Source of the DNA: a virus | IMG/VR virus record: IMGVR_UViG_3300021963_000400 | Span: 1-33,556 of that record | Direction: 5' to 3' (one strand) | Length of the DNA: 33,556 nucleotides | The notes under the pieces: generated by a model | Database searches by the model: none | Seen by the model: the letters and a program-made list of their open reading frames with translations, nothing else | What the model was told of the DNA's origin: nothing | Shown here: one piece after another, positions 7,361 to 12,602 of the stretch | Position numbering within the stretch: position 1 is the stretch's first letter | Layout of the letters: each line of letters begins with the position of its first letter | Program-made: the position numbers and the translations under genes

Positions 7361-7421
7361 GCGCTTTGAGCCGGCGATCCGGCCACGCAGCGACATTATC
7401 TGGCGGACCGCGAGGCGCGCC

Positions 7422-7658
7422 ATGAGCAATCCTGCAGTTTCAACGCCGCCCGGATCATGGAAATTCCGCCGCCGGATCATCCATTGGGTGCTGATTTACT
7501 GCGCCGTCGCGGTGCCCGGCCTGACCATCTGGCGCCCTGATGCGCCGCTCGTGGCTCAGGTGGTGATGGCTCTGATTGGGTTGGCGACGACGGTGGTGGT
7601 TACGTATGTGATCGGCGCCGTAATCGACGACAAGAACGCTAGGAGCGCCGCACAATGA
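7422..7658 (+). CDS. Holin-like two-TM membrane protein
   Basis: A 78-residue protein with two membrane segments (about 19-37 and 43-66) separated by a short turn containing RPDAP. A basic motif (KFRRR) precedes the first segment and a charged tail (DDKNARSAAQ) follows the second. This fits a class II holin or the many small phage membrane proteins that begin with KFRRR. The location between spanins and a cell-wall-type protein supports a lysis role: a holin would open the inner membrane to trigger lysis. The ATG follows AGGCGCGCC, and the 3' end overlaps the next start by 4 nt (ATGA). Confidence 0.65.
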   Translation: MSNPAVSTPPGSWKFRRRIIHWVLIYCAVAVPGLTIWRPDAPLVAQVVMALIGLATTVVVTYVIGAVIDDKNARSAAQ

Positions 7659-8074
7659 ACATCGTCCTGACCCGCCGCGCCTCGGCCAACGGTTGGACCC
7701 AGGGCCAGTTGTCCTGCGATGGCGTACACTCCTGCTACACGTGCGAGGACGTGATCCGGCCGCCCGGCGAAAAGGTGCTGGGGCAAACCGCCATCCCCCC
7801 CGGCCGGTATCAGGTCATCATTACGGAATCGCCGAGGTTCGCCCGCCGCCTGCCGATCCTGCTTGCCGTGCCGGACTTCTCCGGCGTTCGCATCCACCCC
7901 GGCAACACCGCCCGCGATACCGAGGGCTGTATCCTGCCCGGCAGAGGGTTTACACCCGCCGGCGTGACGCAATCGGTGCTGGCGTTTGACGTGCTGTTTG
8001 CGCGGATTGATTCGGCGCTGATCGTGGGGGAGGAGGTTTGGATTGAGGTCAGAAATTCGGCAAACGCGGGCTGA
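7655..8074 (+). CDS. DUF5675 family protein, possible lysis enzyme
   Basis: A 139-residue protein, coupled to the holin-like gene by ATGA. The block GRYQVIITESPRF (50-62), then GVRIHPGN (78-84 region) and DTEGC (88-92), is characteristic of DUF5675, found in phages and bacteria. The pairing of His81 with Gly91-Cys92 recalls the His...GC core of YkuD-type L,D-transpeptidases, which act on peptidoglycan; that comparison is mine and unproven. It is the last gene of the late unit, in the place where an endolysin would be expected, and no other endolysin is seen in the window. No signal peptide or membrane segment, so export would need the holin. Confidence 0.7.
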   Translation: MNIVLTRRASANGWTQGQLSCDGVHSCYTCEDVIRPPGEKVLGQTAIPPGRYQVIITESPRFARRLPILLAVPDFSGVRIHPGNTARDTEGCILPGRGFTPAGVTQSVLAFDVLFARIDSALIVGEEVWIEVRNSANAG

Positions 8075-8162
8075 TTCGTGGCCACATCTCCCGGCCGGTT
8101 GTCAAGTCAACTCGTTGAAAAACAACACTCCGCATATTTTCATCACGTAGATTGCCCGCATT
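8075..8162. other. Gap between late genes and int: candidate attP region
   Basis: These 88 bp separate the last late gene from the convergently transcribed integrase stop. The right half is AT-rich (TTTTATATCC near 8160, ATATTTTC near 8137), unlike its surroundings, and GTTG-A5-CAAC near 8114 can form a small stem. In lambda and many temperate phages attP lies immediately beyond the 3' end of int, exactly this position. The core cannot be defined without host att sequences. Confidence 0.35.
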
Positions 8163-9134
8163 TTATATCCCTATTTTCAATGGTTTGCGTGGTATAGTTG
8201 TCCGGTTTACTTTTTGTTCTGACAACCGACTGAGCGCGCTTCCTGCCAGCTTTTCTTGGTCTACGCTGCGGGTGTAGAGCGCGACCATGCTCAGGGTCCG
8301 GTGGCCAGTCACGGCGGCGATCTCATGCGTGCTTGCCCCCCGGTCGGCAAGGTTCGCGGCCATCAGTTTCCGCACGCCATGGATACCCAGCCCGGCCATG
8401 CCGATCTTGGCCAGCGCGCGGGCAAGTTGCTCGGTCAGGCGTGGCGCAACCCATGGCGCGCCGTCGCCATTGTCGAGGATTGTGAGGGTGCAGCGCGTCC
8501 GGCGCCAAGCGTCCAACTCGGCGCGCAACTCAGGGCCAACTGGGATCGCCATTTCGGCGCTCGTCTTTTGCTGCCGGAATCGCAGCACTTTGCCATCATC
8601 GGCATCCCAGCGCATTGCCACCAAATCGCCGCGGCGTTGCCCGGTGTGCAGCGCCAGCACTACGGCGCGGCGTAGCGGCTCGCTTAGGCGGGCTATGGCG
8701 TGCGCGGCATGGCCGGCGCTCCACGGCGGCAGGCTGCCACCGGGCAGGCTCTTGATGCGGGTGACGGGAGTGTTGTCGATCCACTCCCGATCAACGGCCC
8801 ACGAAAATAAGGCGGAGGCGGCGCGGATGAATCCGGTTGCCGCGCCGTTGCCTCGCGTGGTGGCGATGGCATCACGCAGGGCTAGGATATCGCGCCGGGT
8901 GACGGCCGACGCGCGGGTGTGGGGATCAGCCTCCAAGGCCTTGAGATAGACATTATAAGTCCGGTGGGTAGCTTCGGCCAGCTTAGCCCATTCCGGGCTT
9001 TGCTTGTAGGCGAGGATCAGCGCGCCGAGCGTGTCATCGTCGAAGCGCGATTGCTGCGCCTTGCGGGCGTACGTGTAGGTTTTGACCGTGCCGTCTGCCA
9101 GCCGCTTTTTGACGACCCGCTGCGAGGACCGCAT
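8163..9134 (-). CDS. int: Tyrosine recombinase, phage integrase
   Basis: A 323-residue integrase. The catalytic set is complete: Arg167 in TGQRRGDL, Lys190 in RQQKTS, His252 and Arg255 in HGVRK, His278 in TGHRT, and the nucleophile Tyr287 in ALYTRS. A core-binding domain (about 35-125) precedes the catalytic domain, and a basic N-terminal strip (RVVKKRLADGTVKTYTY) may bind arm sites. ATG 9134 is supported by GGAG 7 nt upstream. It cuts and joins attP and the bacterial attB to insert or, with an excisionase, release the prophage. It is the distal gene of the leftward early operon, and its first 101 nt overlap the presumed excisionase. Confidence 0.92.
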   Translation of the reverse strand: MRSSQRVVKKRLADGTVKTYTYARKAQQSRFDDDTLGALILAYKQSPEWAKLAEATHRTYNVYLKALEADPHTRASAVTRRDILALRDAIATTRGNGAATGFIRAASALFSWAVDREWIDNTPVTRIKSLPGGSLPPWSAGHAAHAIARLSEPLRRAVVLALHTGQRRGDLVAMRWDADDGKVLRFRQQKTSAEMAIPVGPELRAELDAWRRTRCTLTILDNGDGAPWVAPRLTEQLARALAKIGMAGLGIHGVRKLMAANLADRGASTHEIAAVTGHRTLSMVALYTRSVDQEKLAGSALSRLSEQKVNRTTIPRKPLKIGI

Positions 9135-9357
9135 TAATTGCTCCGCTGAGTGGCCGAGGTTGCGACGTTGGTCCGCCCGTCATCGTCGCGTCAAGGGCGG
9201 CCCGGTCCCAGCGCGGGGTCCGTGCGCCAAGCTGGTAGGACGGCTGGGGTAGGCGGGCGGCTTTGACGCGGCGGAGGAACTCGGCCTCGCGTAGACCGAC
9301 ATAGGCGGCGGCTTCGGCGCCGTCTAGCCATCGGTGGGGCTCAAGCATCGGCGTCAT
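9034..9357 (-). CDS. AlpA/MerR-like small DNA-binding protein, probable excisionase
   Basis: A 107-residue protein with an N-terminal winged-helix pattern: WLDGAEAAAYVGLREAEFLR (10-29), then LPQPSYQLGARTPRWDRAAL, as in AlpA/excisionase-type proteins that bend DNA at att sites. AGGAGG lies 3 nt before ATG 9357 and 12 nt before a second ATG at 9348; either could be used. The last 33 codons overlap the integrase gene in another frame, and the sequence there is basic and low-complexity, so the functional domain is probably the first 60-65 residues. Position just upstream of int supports excisionase or integrase regulator. Confidence 0.65.
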   Translation of the reverse strand: MTPMLEPHRWLDGAEAAAYVGLREAEFLRRVKAARLPQPSYQLGARTPRWDRAALDATMTGGPTSQPRPLSGAINAVLAAGRQKAAGRRHGQNLHVRPQGAAIALRR

Positions 9358-9598
9358 CAGCCTCCTGTGCTGCTGCGATCATCGCGCGGTAAATCCCGGC
9401 GTAGAACAGGCCGTTGCCGTTGTCGCTGATGTCTGGGCGCTCAATTGCCGCCACGATCATTGCGGTTGTGGGTTCGGTTGGCACCAATGCAAACGGCATG
9501 TCTGCGACCAGCGCGCGGGCGAAAGCAAGGCGTTCGGTAGGCGTGGGCGTGCCGTTTTTGTCGTATTCGGTGCGCTCTTTGAGCGGTTCCTCGGTCAT
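9341..9598 (-). CDS. Hypothetical early protein
   Basis: An 85-residue acidic protein. ATG 9598 has GGAG 8 nt upstream. A longer version starting at ATG 9826, overlapping the upstream stop as ATGA, is also open (161 residues), but its extra 76 residues are low-complexity Pro/Thr/Arg produced by the GGTGCGGG repeats, so the short form is preferred. No motif recognised; the middle (TERLAFARALVADMPFALVP) is helical. It overlaps the excisionase-like gene by 17 nt, within the leftward operon. Confidence 0.6.
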   Translation of the reverse strand: MTEEPLKERTEYDKNGTPTPTERLAFARALVADMPFALVPTEPTTAMIVAAIERPDISDNGNGLFYAGIYRAMIAAAQEADDADA

Positions 9599-9659
9599 TT
9601 CGTCGTCTCCATTTCTGACGTGCGAAAGTATCGGAGGGCTTGGGTGGCCCCGCACCGTC

Positions 9660-9682
9660 CCGCCTGTCCTATAGACAGGCGG
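9660..9682. other. Perfect hairpin beside the GGTGCGGG array
   Basis: CCGCCTGTC and GACAGGCGG form a 9-bp perfect stem with a 5-nt loop (CTATA). The right arm runs into the first repeat copy. There is no T-run on either side, so it does not look like a simple terminator; it could be an RNA structure in the leftward transcript or a protein site. Confidence 0.6.
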
Positions 9683-9811
9683 TGCGGGTGGTGCGGGTCT
9701 CGCACCAGTGCCGCCAGCGCGGGTCGGTGCGAGGCTGGTGCGAGCGCGGTGCGGGTTGGTGCGGGTTGGTGCGGGTGGCAGGATTACTCGCTGGTGCGGG
9801 TCTGGTGCGGG
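9681..9811. repeat. Iteron-like array of GGTGCGGG repeats
   Basis: Nine direct copies of GGTGCGGG or GGTGCGAG start at 9681, 9690, 9726, 9737, 9748, 9758, 9768, 9793 and 9804. Most neighbours are 9-11 bp apart, about one helical turn; two inverted copies (CGCACC near 9651 and 9701) flank the left part. The spacing is not a multiple of three, so it is not simply a protein repeat. It lies in a roughly 224-bp stretch without a well-supported gene. Origin iterons or protein-binding sites are possible. Confidence 0.6.
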
Positions 9812-9822
9812 CCTTCGGAATG

Positions 9823-10449
9823 TCATGGTGCCCCAATCTCCACCCGTTGTCGCGCCGCCATAAAAGCCGCCTCCACGTCAATTGACAGTTCGGGGCGCTT
9901 GTCCTTGAGCCACGCGCGTTGTTGCCTCACCTTTAGGTCATCGACCGCGGCATAGAGCGCGGGGGCGTCGGCGGCGGCGTCAACGCGGGCCACCAGATCA
10001 TCCCGCAAGGCCAATGCGCGGTCTGCCTTCGGCGGAATTTTTTCGACGATCATTAACGGCAGCACGCGAAACGGCTTGCGCACTTTTTTTGTGGCCGTCA
10101 GGGCCAGCGTCACGGGCTCGGTGATGTGGCTCATATGCGAGATTCTGATACCACCCACCGCCATGCCGCCCCAGGTCACGTCGGCGTCGCGGTAGAGGGT
10201 CATGGATCGACCGGCATAGGCGACAGCATCCGGGCCCCATACCGTCACCATCACGCGGCGCATCGACTTGCACGGCATGTAGGGCTTGCCTGCGTCGCCC
10301 TCAAAACTGACGGCAATCGGCTGCTCGGCGGTGCTGGCGCGGGCAACCTTGGTGATCGTCACCGTGCGACAGCCGCCCATCAGATCATCGCTGTTGAGCT
10401 GGTCACTTTTGGCCACAATGGTGTCGGTCATGTCGAGAGTTTCGCTCAT
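9823..10449 (-). CDS. Conserved phage protein, probable recombination partner of the exonuclease
   Basis: A 208-residue protein whose ATG overlaps the exonuclease stop (TGATG), so the two are co-translated. Landmarks are SDDLMGGCRTVTITKV near the N-terminus, PYMPCKSMRRV in the middle and GGIRISHMSHI at about residue 97. No catalytic motif is visible. In lambda-like recombination modules the exonuclease gene is paired with a single-strand annealing protein, and this gene has that position; the assignment to that role is inference, since the sequence does not match Bet, RecT or Erf signatures I know. The C-terminal third is helical and Ala/Asp/Arg-rich. Confidence 0.6.
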   Translation of the reverse strand: MSETLDMTDTIVAKSDQLNSDDLMGGCRTVTITKVARASTAEQPIAVSFEGDAGKPYMPCKSMRRVMVTVWGPDAVAYAGRSMTLYRDADVTWGGMAVGGIRISHMSHITEPVTLALTATKKVRKPFRVLPLMIVEKIPPKADRALALRDDLVARVDAAADAPALYAAVDDLKVRQQRAWLKDKRPELSIDVEAAFMAARQRVEIGAP

Positions 10450-11129
10450 CAGATTTCCATCTCCAGTTCAATTCGGCGTTCGGTGGGGATTAGTCGGGCT
10501 GTGCCATCCAATCGCGCGCGATATGCAGCCATTTTTTCTGAGGCCGTAGCCTCGAACGCGCGCGCGGCGTCAATGATCGCGCTCTGCACTGCATCGTCGG
10601 CATGCACGCGAATCGTCACCATGGGCATGCCGCCTGAGTAGCTGATAAAATCGCACCAGCGCCGCCCCGTCACCAGCATTCCGGTCTGCACCTGGATCAG
10701 GTAGTCGTCGGGCATCTCGCCGATGATGATCGTCTCGACCTGGGATTTGGCGCGGCGGCTTTTAATCTCGATCAGCCCGTCATCGCCCACCAGCCCGTCC
10801 GGGGAATAGCCGACGACGAACCCCCACTCGTCGTTGGTGACGAACCCGACCTCCTCGACCGGGACAAAATGTTTGACGTAGAGCGCACGAGCCTCGATCT
10901 CGTCTACCTGCCCGCGCAGCATGTCGTCGCTGATATATCGTGGTTCAACGTGGCCCGTGATCCGCTGTGCGAGCAATTCGTACAGGTGCGCGCTGGATTT
11001 TTCGTTGGTGGCTATCTTGAGTTTCGGGGTGAGAATTAGCCTCATTTCGGACGCTGTCAGCAAACCACACCGGGCAGCCATCCACGCATCCGACCCCTGA
11101 AACAGATCGCGGTGATAGGTAATTGTCAC
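10449..11129 (-). CDS. YqaJ/lambda-type exonuclease
   Basis: A 226-residue protein from GTG 11129, chosen because GTGA overlaps the upstream stop and GGTGG lies 5 nt before; an ATG 7 codons upstream lacks this. The PD-(D/E)xK nuclease signature is clear: QGSDAWMAARCGLLTASE (11-28) is the usual N-terminal block, SPDG (109-112, Asp111) and EIKS (121-124, Glu121, Lys123) are the metal and catalytic residues, and QVQTGMLVTGRRWCDF follows. These enzymes resect one strand of linear duplex DNA to make a 3' tail for annealing or strand invasion, here probably in phage recombination during replication. Confidence 0.85.
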   Translation of the reverse strand: MTITYHRDLFQGSDAWMAARCGLLTASEMRLILTPKLKIATNEKSSAHLYELLAQRITGHVEPRYISDDMLRGQVDEIEARALYVKHFVPVEEVGFVTNDEWGFVVGYSPDGLVGDDGLIEIKSRRAKSQVETIIIGEMPDDYLIQVQTGMLVTGRRWCDFISYSGGMPMVTIRVHADDAVQSAIIDAARAFEATASEKMAAYRARLDGTARLIPTERRIELEMEI

Positions 11130-11413
11130 GAAAACCACCGCGCCAACCACCCAGCCCGAGCCCGCACCGGACGCGCCACCATCTCGGCGCTTTGGATCTG
11201 TTCGGCCGTCTCGTCCATCATCCAGACCAGCCCGCGCAGGGCGACCAGCTGTTGGCTGGCGAGCCGCGCGTATTCTCCGGCATCCAGCGCTGCGTCGAGT
11301 TGCTGGGCGGCAATGCGCAGGCGTTCGGCAGGCGGGTGCGGGTCGGTCATCATGGCGCGGAGGGTGAGGCAGTTGACCGGGCGGATGGCGTGGGCGCTGT
11401 GGGTGTGGTTCAT
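11126..11413 (-). CDS. Hypothetical early protein
   Basis: A 95-residue, mostly helical protein with no recognised motif. It is joined to both neighbours by 4-nt overlaps (ATGA at 11410-11413 with the upstream gene and GTGA at 11126-11129 with the exonuclease), which is good evidence that it is translated. The middle (AERLRIAAQQLDAALDAGEY) looks like a helical bundle. The C-terminus ends in aromatic and basic residues (WLARWFS). Probably an accessory of the recombination operon; function unknown. Confidence 0.6.
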   Translation of the reverse strand: MNHTHSAHAIRPVNCLTLRAMMTDPHPPAERLRIAAQQLDAALDAGEYARLASQQLVALRGLVWMMDETAEQIQSAEMVARPVRARAGWLARWFS

Positions 11414-11658
11414 GGTGCGAATCTCCCTTCCGACTCAGGCAAAATTAGCGGCAGCGCCGGACAAATGTGGTCCATCATCTCGGCCAGATACGCGGCATCG
11501 CTGGCGATCATCTCGGCCAGCATTGCGCGGTATGCCGGATCTGCCTCGGCTGCGTGCTGGGCTATGAGAAAAGCCATGTCGCGCTCGGCGACGGCGAGGT
11601 CGTCCGCGTTGCACATGGCGTAGTGGCTGGCGGGAAGGAGGCGGCGGCTCACGGGCAC
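11410..11658 (-). CDS. Hypothetical early protein
   Basis: An 82-residue acidic, helical, Met/Ala-rich protein (AEADPAYRAMLAEMIASDAA in the middle) coupled to its neighbours by a 10-nt overlap upstream and ATGA downstream. Its start is preceded by GAGGG-like purines within the upstream gene. No domain is recognised. It belongs to the leftward early operon; small acidic proteins in this place are often host-takeover or inhibitor proteins, but nothing here shows that. Confidence 0.55.
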   Translation of the reverse strand: MPVSRRLLPASHYAMCNADDLAVAERDMAFLIAQHAAEADPAYRAMLAEMIASDAAYLAEMMDHICPALPLILPESEGRFAP

Positions 11659-11903
11659 ACCCTCCCCAAATCCCCCAACGCATCATCAATCTGCGCCGCC
11701 GCCCCATGCACGGCTTCGGTCCACGCTGCGTTGGGGCTCTCGGTGCTGTTTAGCTTAACCATGAGCGCGGCGAACTGAGGGAGCAGCGCGCGGACGTGGC
11801 GGACTTCGGCATCATGCACGGCGGCAGCGTTGCTGGTGCCCTGGGCGCGGTCGTAGGCGCGCCCGGAGAAATTATCGGGATAGGACGCGGTGCGGTTGGG
11901 CAT
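11649..11903 (-). CDS. Hypothetical first protein of the leftward operon
   Basis: An 84-residue protein from ATG 11903, which has GGAGG 5 nt upstream; the open frame extends further but would run through the operator region, so the shorter start is chosen. It begins MPNRTASYPDNFSGRAYDRA and has a helical C-terminal half. As the first gene behind the proposed PL promoter it occupies the place of lambda N, but at 84 residues it is not notably basic and has no visible arginine-rich RNA-binding motif, so antitermination is not supported. Confidence 0.6.
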   Translation of the reverse strand: MPNRTASYPDNFSGRAYDRAQGTSNAAAVHDAEVRHVRALLPQFAALMVKLNSTESPNAAWTEAVHGAAAQIDDALGDLGRVCP

Positions 11904-11933
11904 GGTGGCCTCCGTTGGGGTGCAACGAGGCGG

Positions 11934-11962
11934 AGTTTCGCGAAGCGCGAAATTTAAGTCAA
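11934..11962 (-). promoter_or_regulatory. Probable PL promoter
   Basis: Reading leftward, TTGACT (11962-11957) is a good -35; 17 nt further GAAACT (11939-11934) is a weak -10. It points at the leftward early operon beginning at 11903, and one operator occupies the spacer. Assignment is by motif and position. Confidence 0.5.
11936..11952. promoter_or_regulatory. 17-bp palindromic operator, OL-type
   Basis: TTTCGCG-AAG-CGCGAAA, a perfect inverted repeat with 7-bp arms. It matches the consensus shared with sites at 11969, 12323, 12366 and 12383 around the repressor gene and falls between the -35 and presumed -10 of PL, where a bound repressor or Cro would block transcription. Confidence 0.75.
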
Positions 11963-11968
11963 TCGAAA

Positions 11969-11985
11969 TTACGCACTGCGCGAAA
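11969..11985. promoter_or_regulatory. Second 17-bp operator, OL-type (imperfect)
   Basis: TTACGCA-CTG-CGCGAAA: right arm identical to the perfect site at 11936, left arm with two differences from symmetry. Centre-to-centre distance to the first site is 33 bp, about three helical turns. It lies just upstream of the PL -35 and 4 nt before the repressor stop codon. Confidence 0.6.
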
Positions 11986-11988
11986 TTT

Positions 11989-12315
11989 TTAATCGCGCTT
12001 GGAGAGTTGCCGGCCCATCTCAAGCCACGCTGCCCGTTGCTCGTCGTTCAGCGTTTCGAGTGTGCGCAACACGTCCCGCATTGCCTCAAATCTGGTTGGA
12101 TCGTTTGGCGTAAACAAAAGGGCCGCCGGATGCACCCCGTAAACATCCGCAAGTTTGTTGATGTCATCAAGGTCCACTGTGCGCCCACCTGTTTCCCAGC
12201 CCGATATAGTATTAAGCTTGGACCCGATGATGTTTGCAACGTTTTGGAGCGTCAACCCTCTGTGACGCCGCCATGAACGGAGGTGGATGTGAAGCGTGCT
12301 GCGTGGTCCTGACAT
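11989..12315 (-). CDS. XRE-family repressor, short CI-like
   Basis: A 108-residue protein from ATG 12315, preferred over an ATG 44 codons upstream because the longer version would cover the operator region. Residues 10-65 form an XRE helix-turn-helix domain (LTLQNVANIIGSKLNTISGW contains the recognition helices; PAALLFTP closes the domain). The remaining 40 residues are a helical tail (dimerisation likely). It lacks the S24/LexA self-cleavage domain of lambda CI. Placed between two operator clusters and divergent from a Cro-like gene, it should hold lysogeny by blocking PL and PR. AGAGG is only 1 nt before the ATG, so translation may rely on a near-leaderless transcript. Confidence 0.8.
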   Translation of the reverse strand: MSGPRSTLHIHLRSWRRHRGLTLQNVANIIGSKLNTISGWETGGRTVDLDDINKLADVYGVHPAALLFTPNDPTRFEAMRDVLRTLETLNDEQRAAWLEMGRQLSKRD

Positions 12316-12320
12316 ACCTC

Positions 12321-12349
12321 TAAATCGCGCCACGCGAGATTGCAGACAA
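12321..12349 (-). promoter_or_regulatory. Probable repressor maintenance promoter (PRM-like)
   Basis: Reading leftward: TTGTCT (12349-12344), 17-nt spacer, GATTTA (12326-12321). Transcription would start within a few bases of the repressor ATG at 12315, giving a nearly leaderless message as for lambda cI. The operator at 12323-12339 lies over the spacer and -10. Confidence 0.45.
12323..12339. promoter_or_regulatory. 17-bp operator, OR3-like
   Basis: AATCGCG-CCA-CGCGAGA: inner arms TCGCG/CGCGA match the consensus, outer bases diverge. It is the site nearest the repressor gene and overlaps its presumed promoter, the place where Cro (or excess repressor) would shut off repressor synthesis. Confidence 0.55.
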
Positions 12350-12365
12350 GCCCTACAGCGTGAAA

Positions 12366-12382
12366 TTTCGCTTGACGCGAAA
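12366..12382. promoter_or_regulatory. 17-bp operator, OR2-like
   Basis: TTTCGC-TTGAC-GCGAAA, 6-bp perfect arms. Its centre contains TTGAC, the likely -35 of PR, and it abuts the next operator without a gap, so two dimers could bind side by side. Confidence 0.7.
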
Positions 12383-12401
12383 CTTCGCACCATGCGAAGA
12401 A
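12372..12401 (+). promoter_or_regulatory. Probable PR promoter
   Basis: TTGACG at 12372-12377 is a good -35 pointing at the Cro-like gene; the -10 is poor (GAAGAA at 12396-12401, 18-nt spacer). The whole element lies within two abutting operators, so it should be fully repressible. Confidence 0.45.
12383..12399. promoter_or_regulatory. 17-bp operator, OR1-like
   Basis: CTTCGCA-CCA-TGCGAAG, perfect 7-bp arms, directly adjoining the site at 12366-12382 and ending 8 bp before the Cro-like ATG. It covers the spacer and -10 region of the presumed PR. Confidence 0.7.
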
Positions 12402-12407
12402 TCTGGC

Positions 12408-12602
12408 ATGAACCTCCGTCAATTCCGCGCTGAGCGAGGCTGGTCACTCACCAAATTGGCGGGCGAACTCGGCGTTCCCGTTTCGACCGTGCACGGCTGG
12501 ATGGCCGGGCGGCGAATGCCGTCAATGGACGCCATGGAGACAATTGCCAGGGTGACCTGCGGCGCGGTGATGCCCAACGATTTTATGCGCGCCGCCGCAT
12601 GA
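12408..12602 (+). CDS. Cro-like XRE protein
   Basis: A 64-residue helix-turn-helix protein from ATG 12408; a longer open frame from 12360 runs through the operators and is rejected. The core WSLTKLAGELGVPVSTVHGW (12-31) is a clear HTH with a recognition helix, followed by the usual closing helices. Size, position divergent from the repressor and coupling to the next gene (ATGA, 12599-12602) fit a Cro-type protein that competes for the same 17-bp operators and favours lytic growth. It lacks a good ribosome site, so initiation may be near-leaderless. Confidence 0.75.
   Translation: MNLRQFRAERGWSLTKLAGELGVPVSTVHGWMAGRRMPSMDAMETIARVTCGAVMPNDFMRAAA

Noticed and set aside
9599-9826. N-terminal extension of the early protein at 9341 to 161 residues
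   Set aside because: ATGA overlap supports it, but the added sequence is only translated GGTGCGGG repeats and a better ribosome site precedes the ATG at 9598.
9414-11150. Plus-strand open frames across the leftward operon, several over 80 codons
   Set aside because: They mirror real minus-strand genes with clear motifs and coupling, lack ribosome sites and have shadow-type composition.
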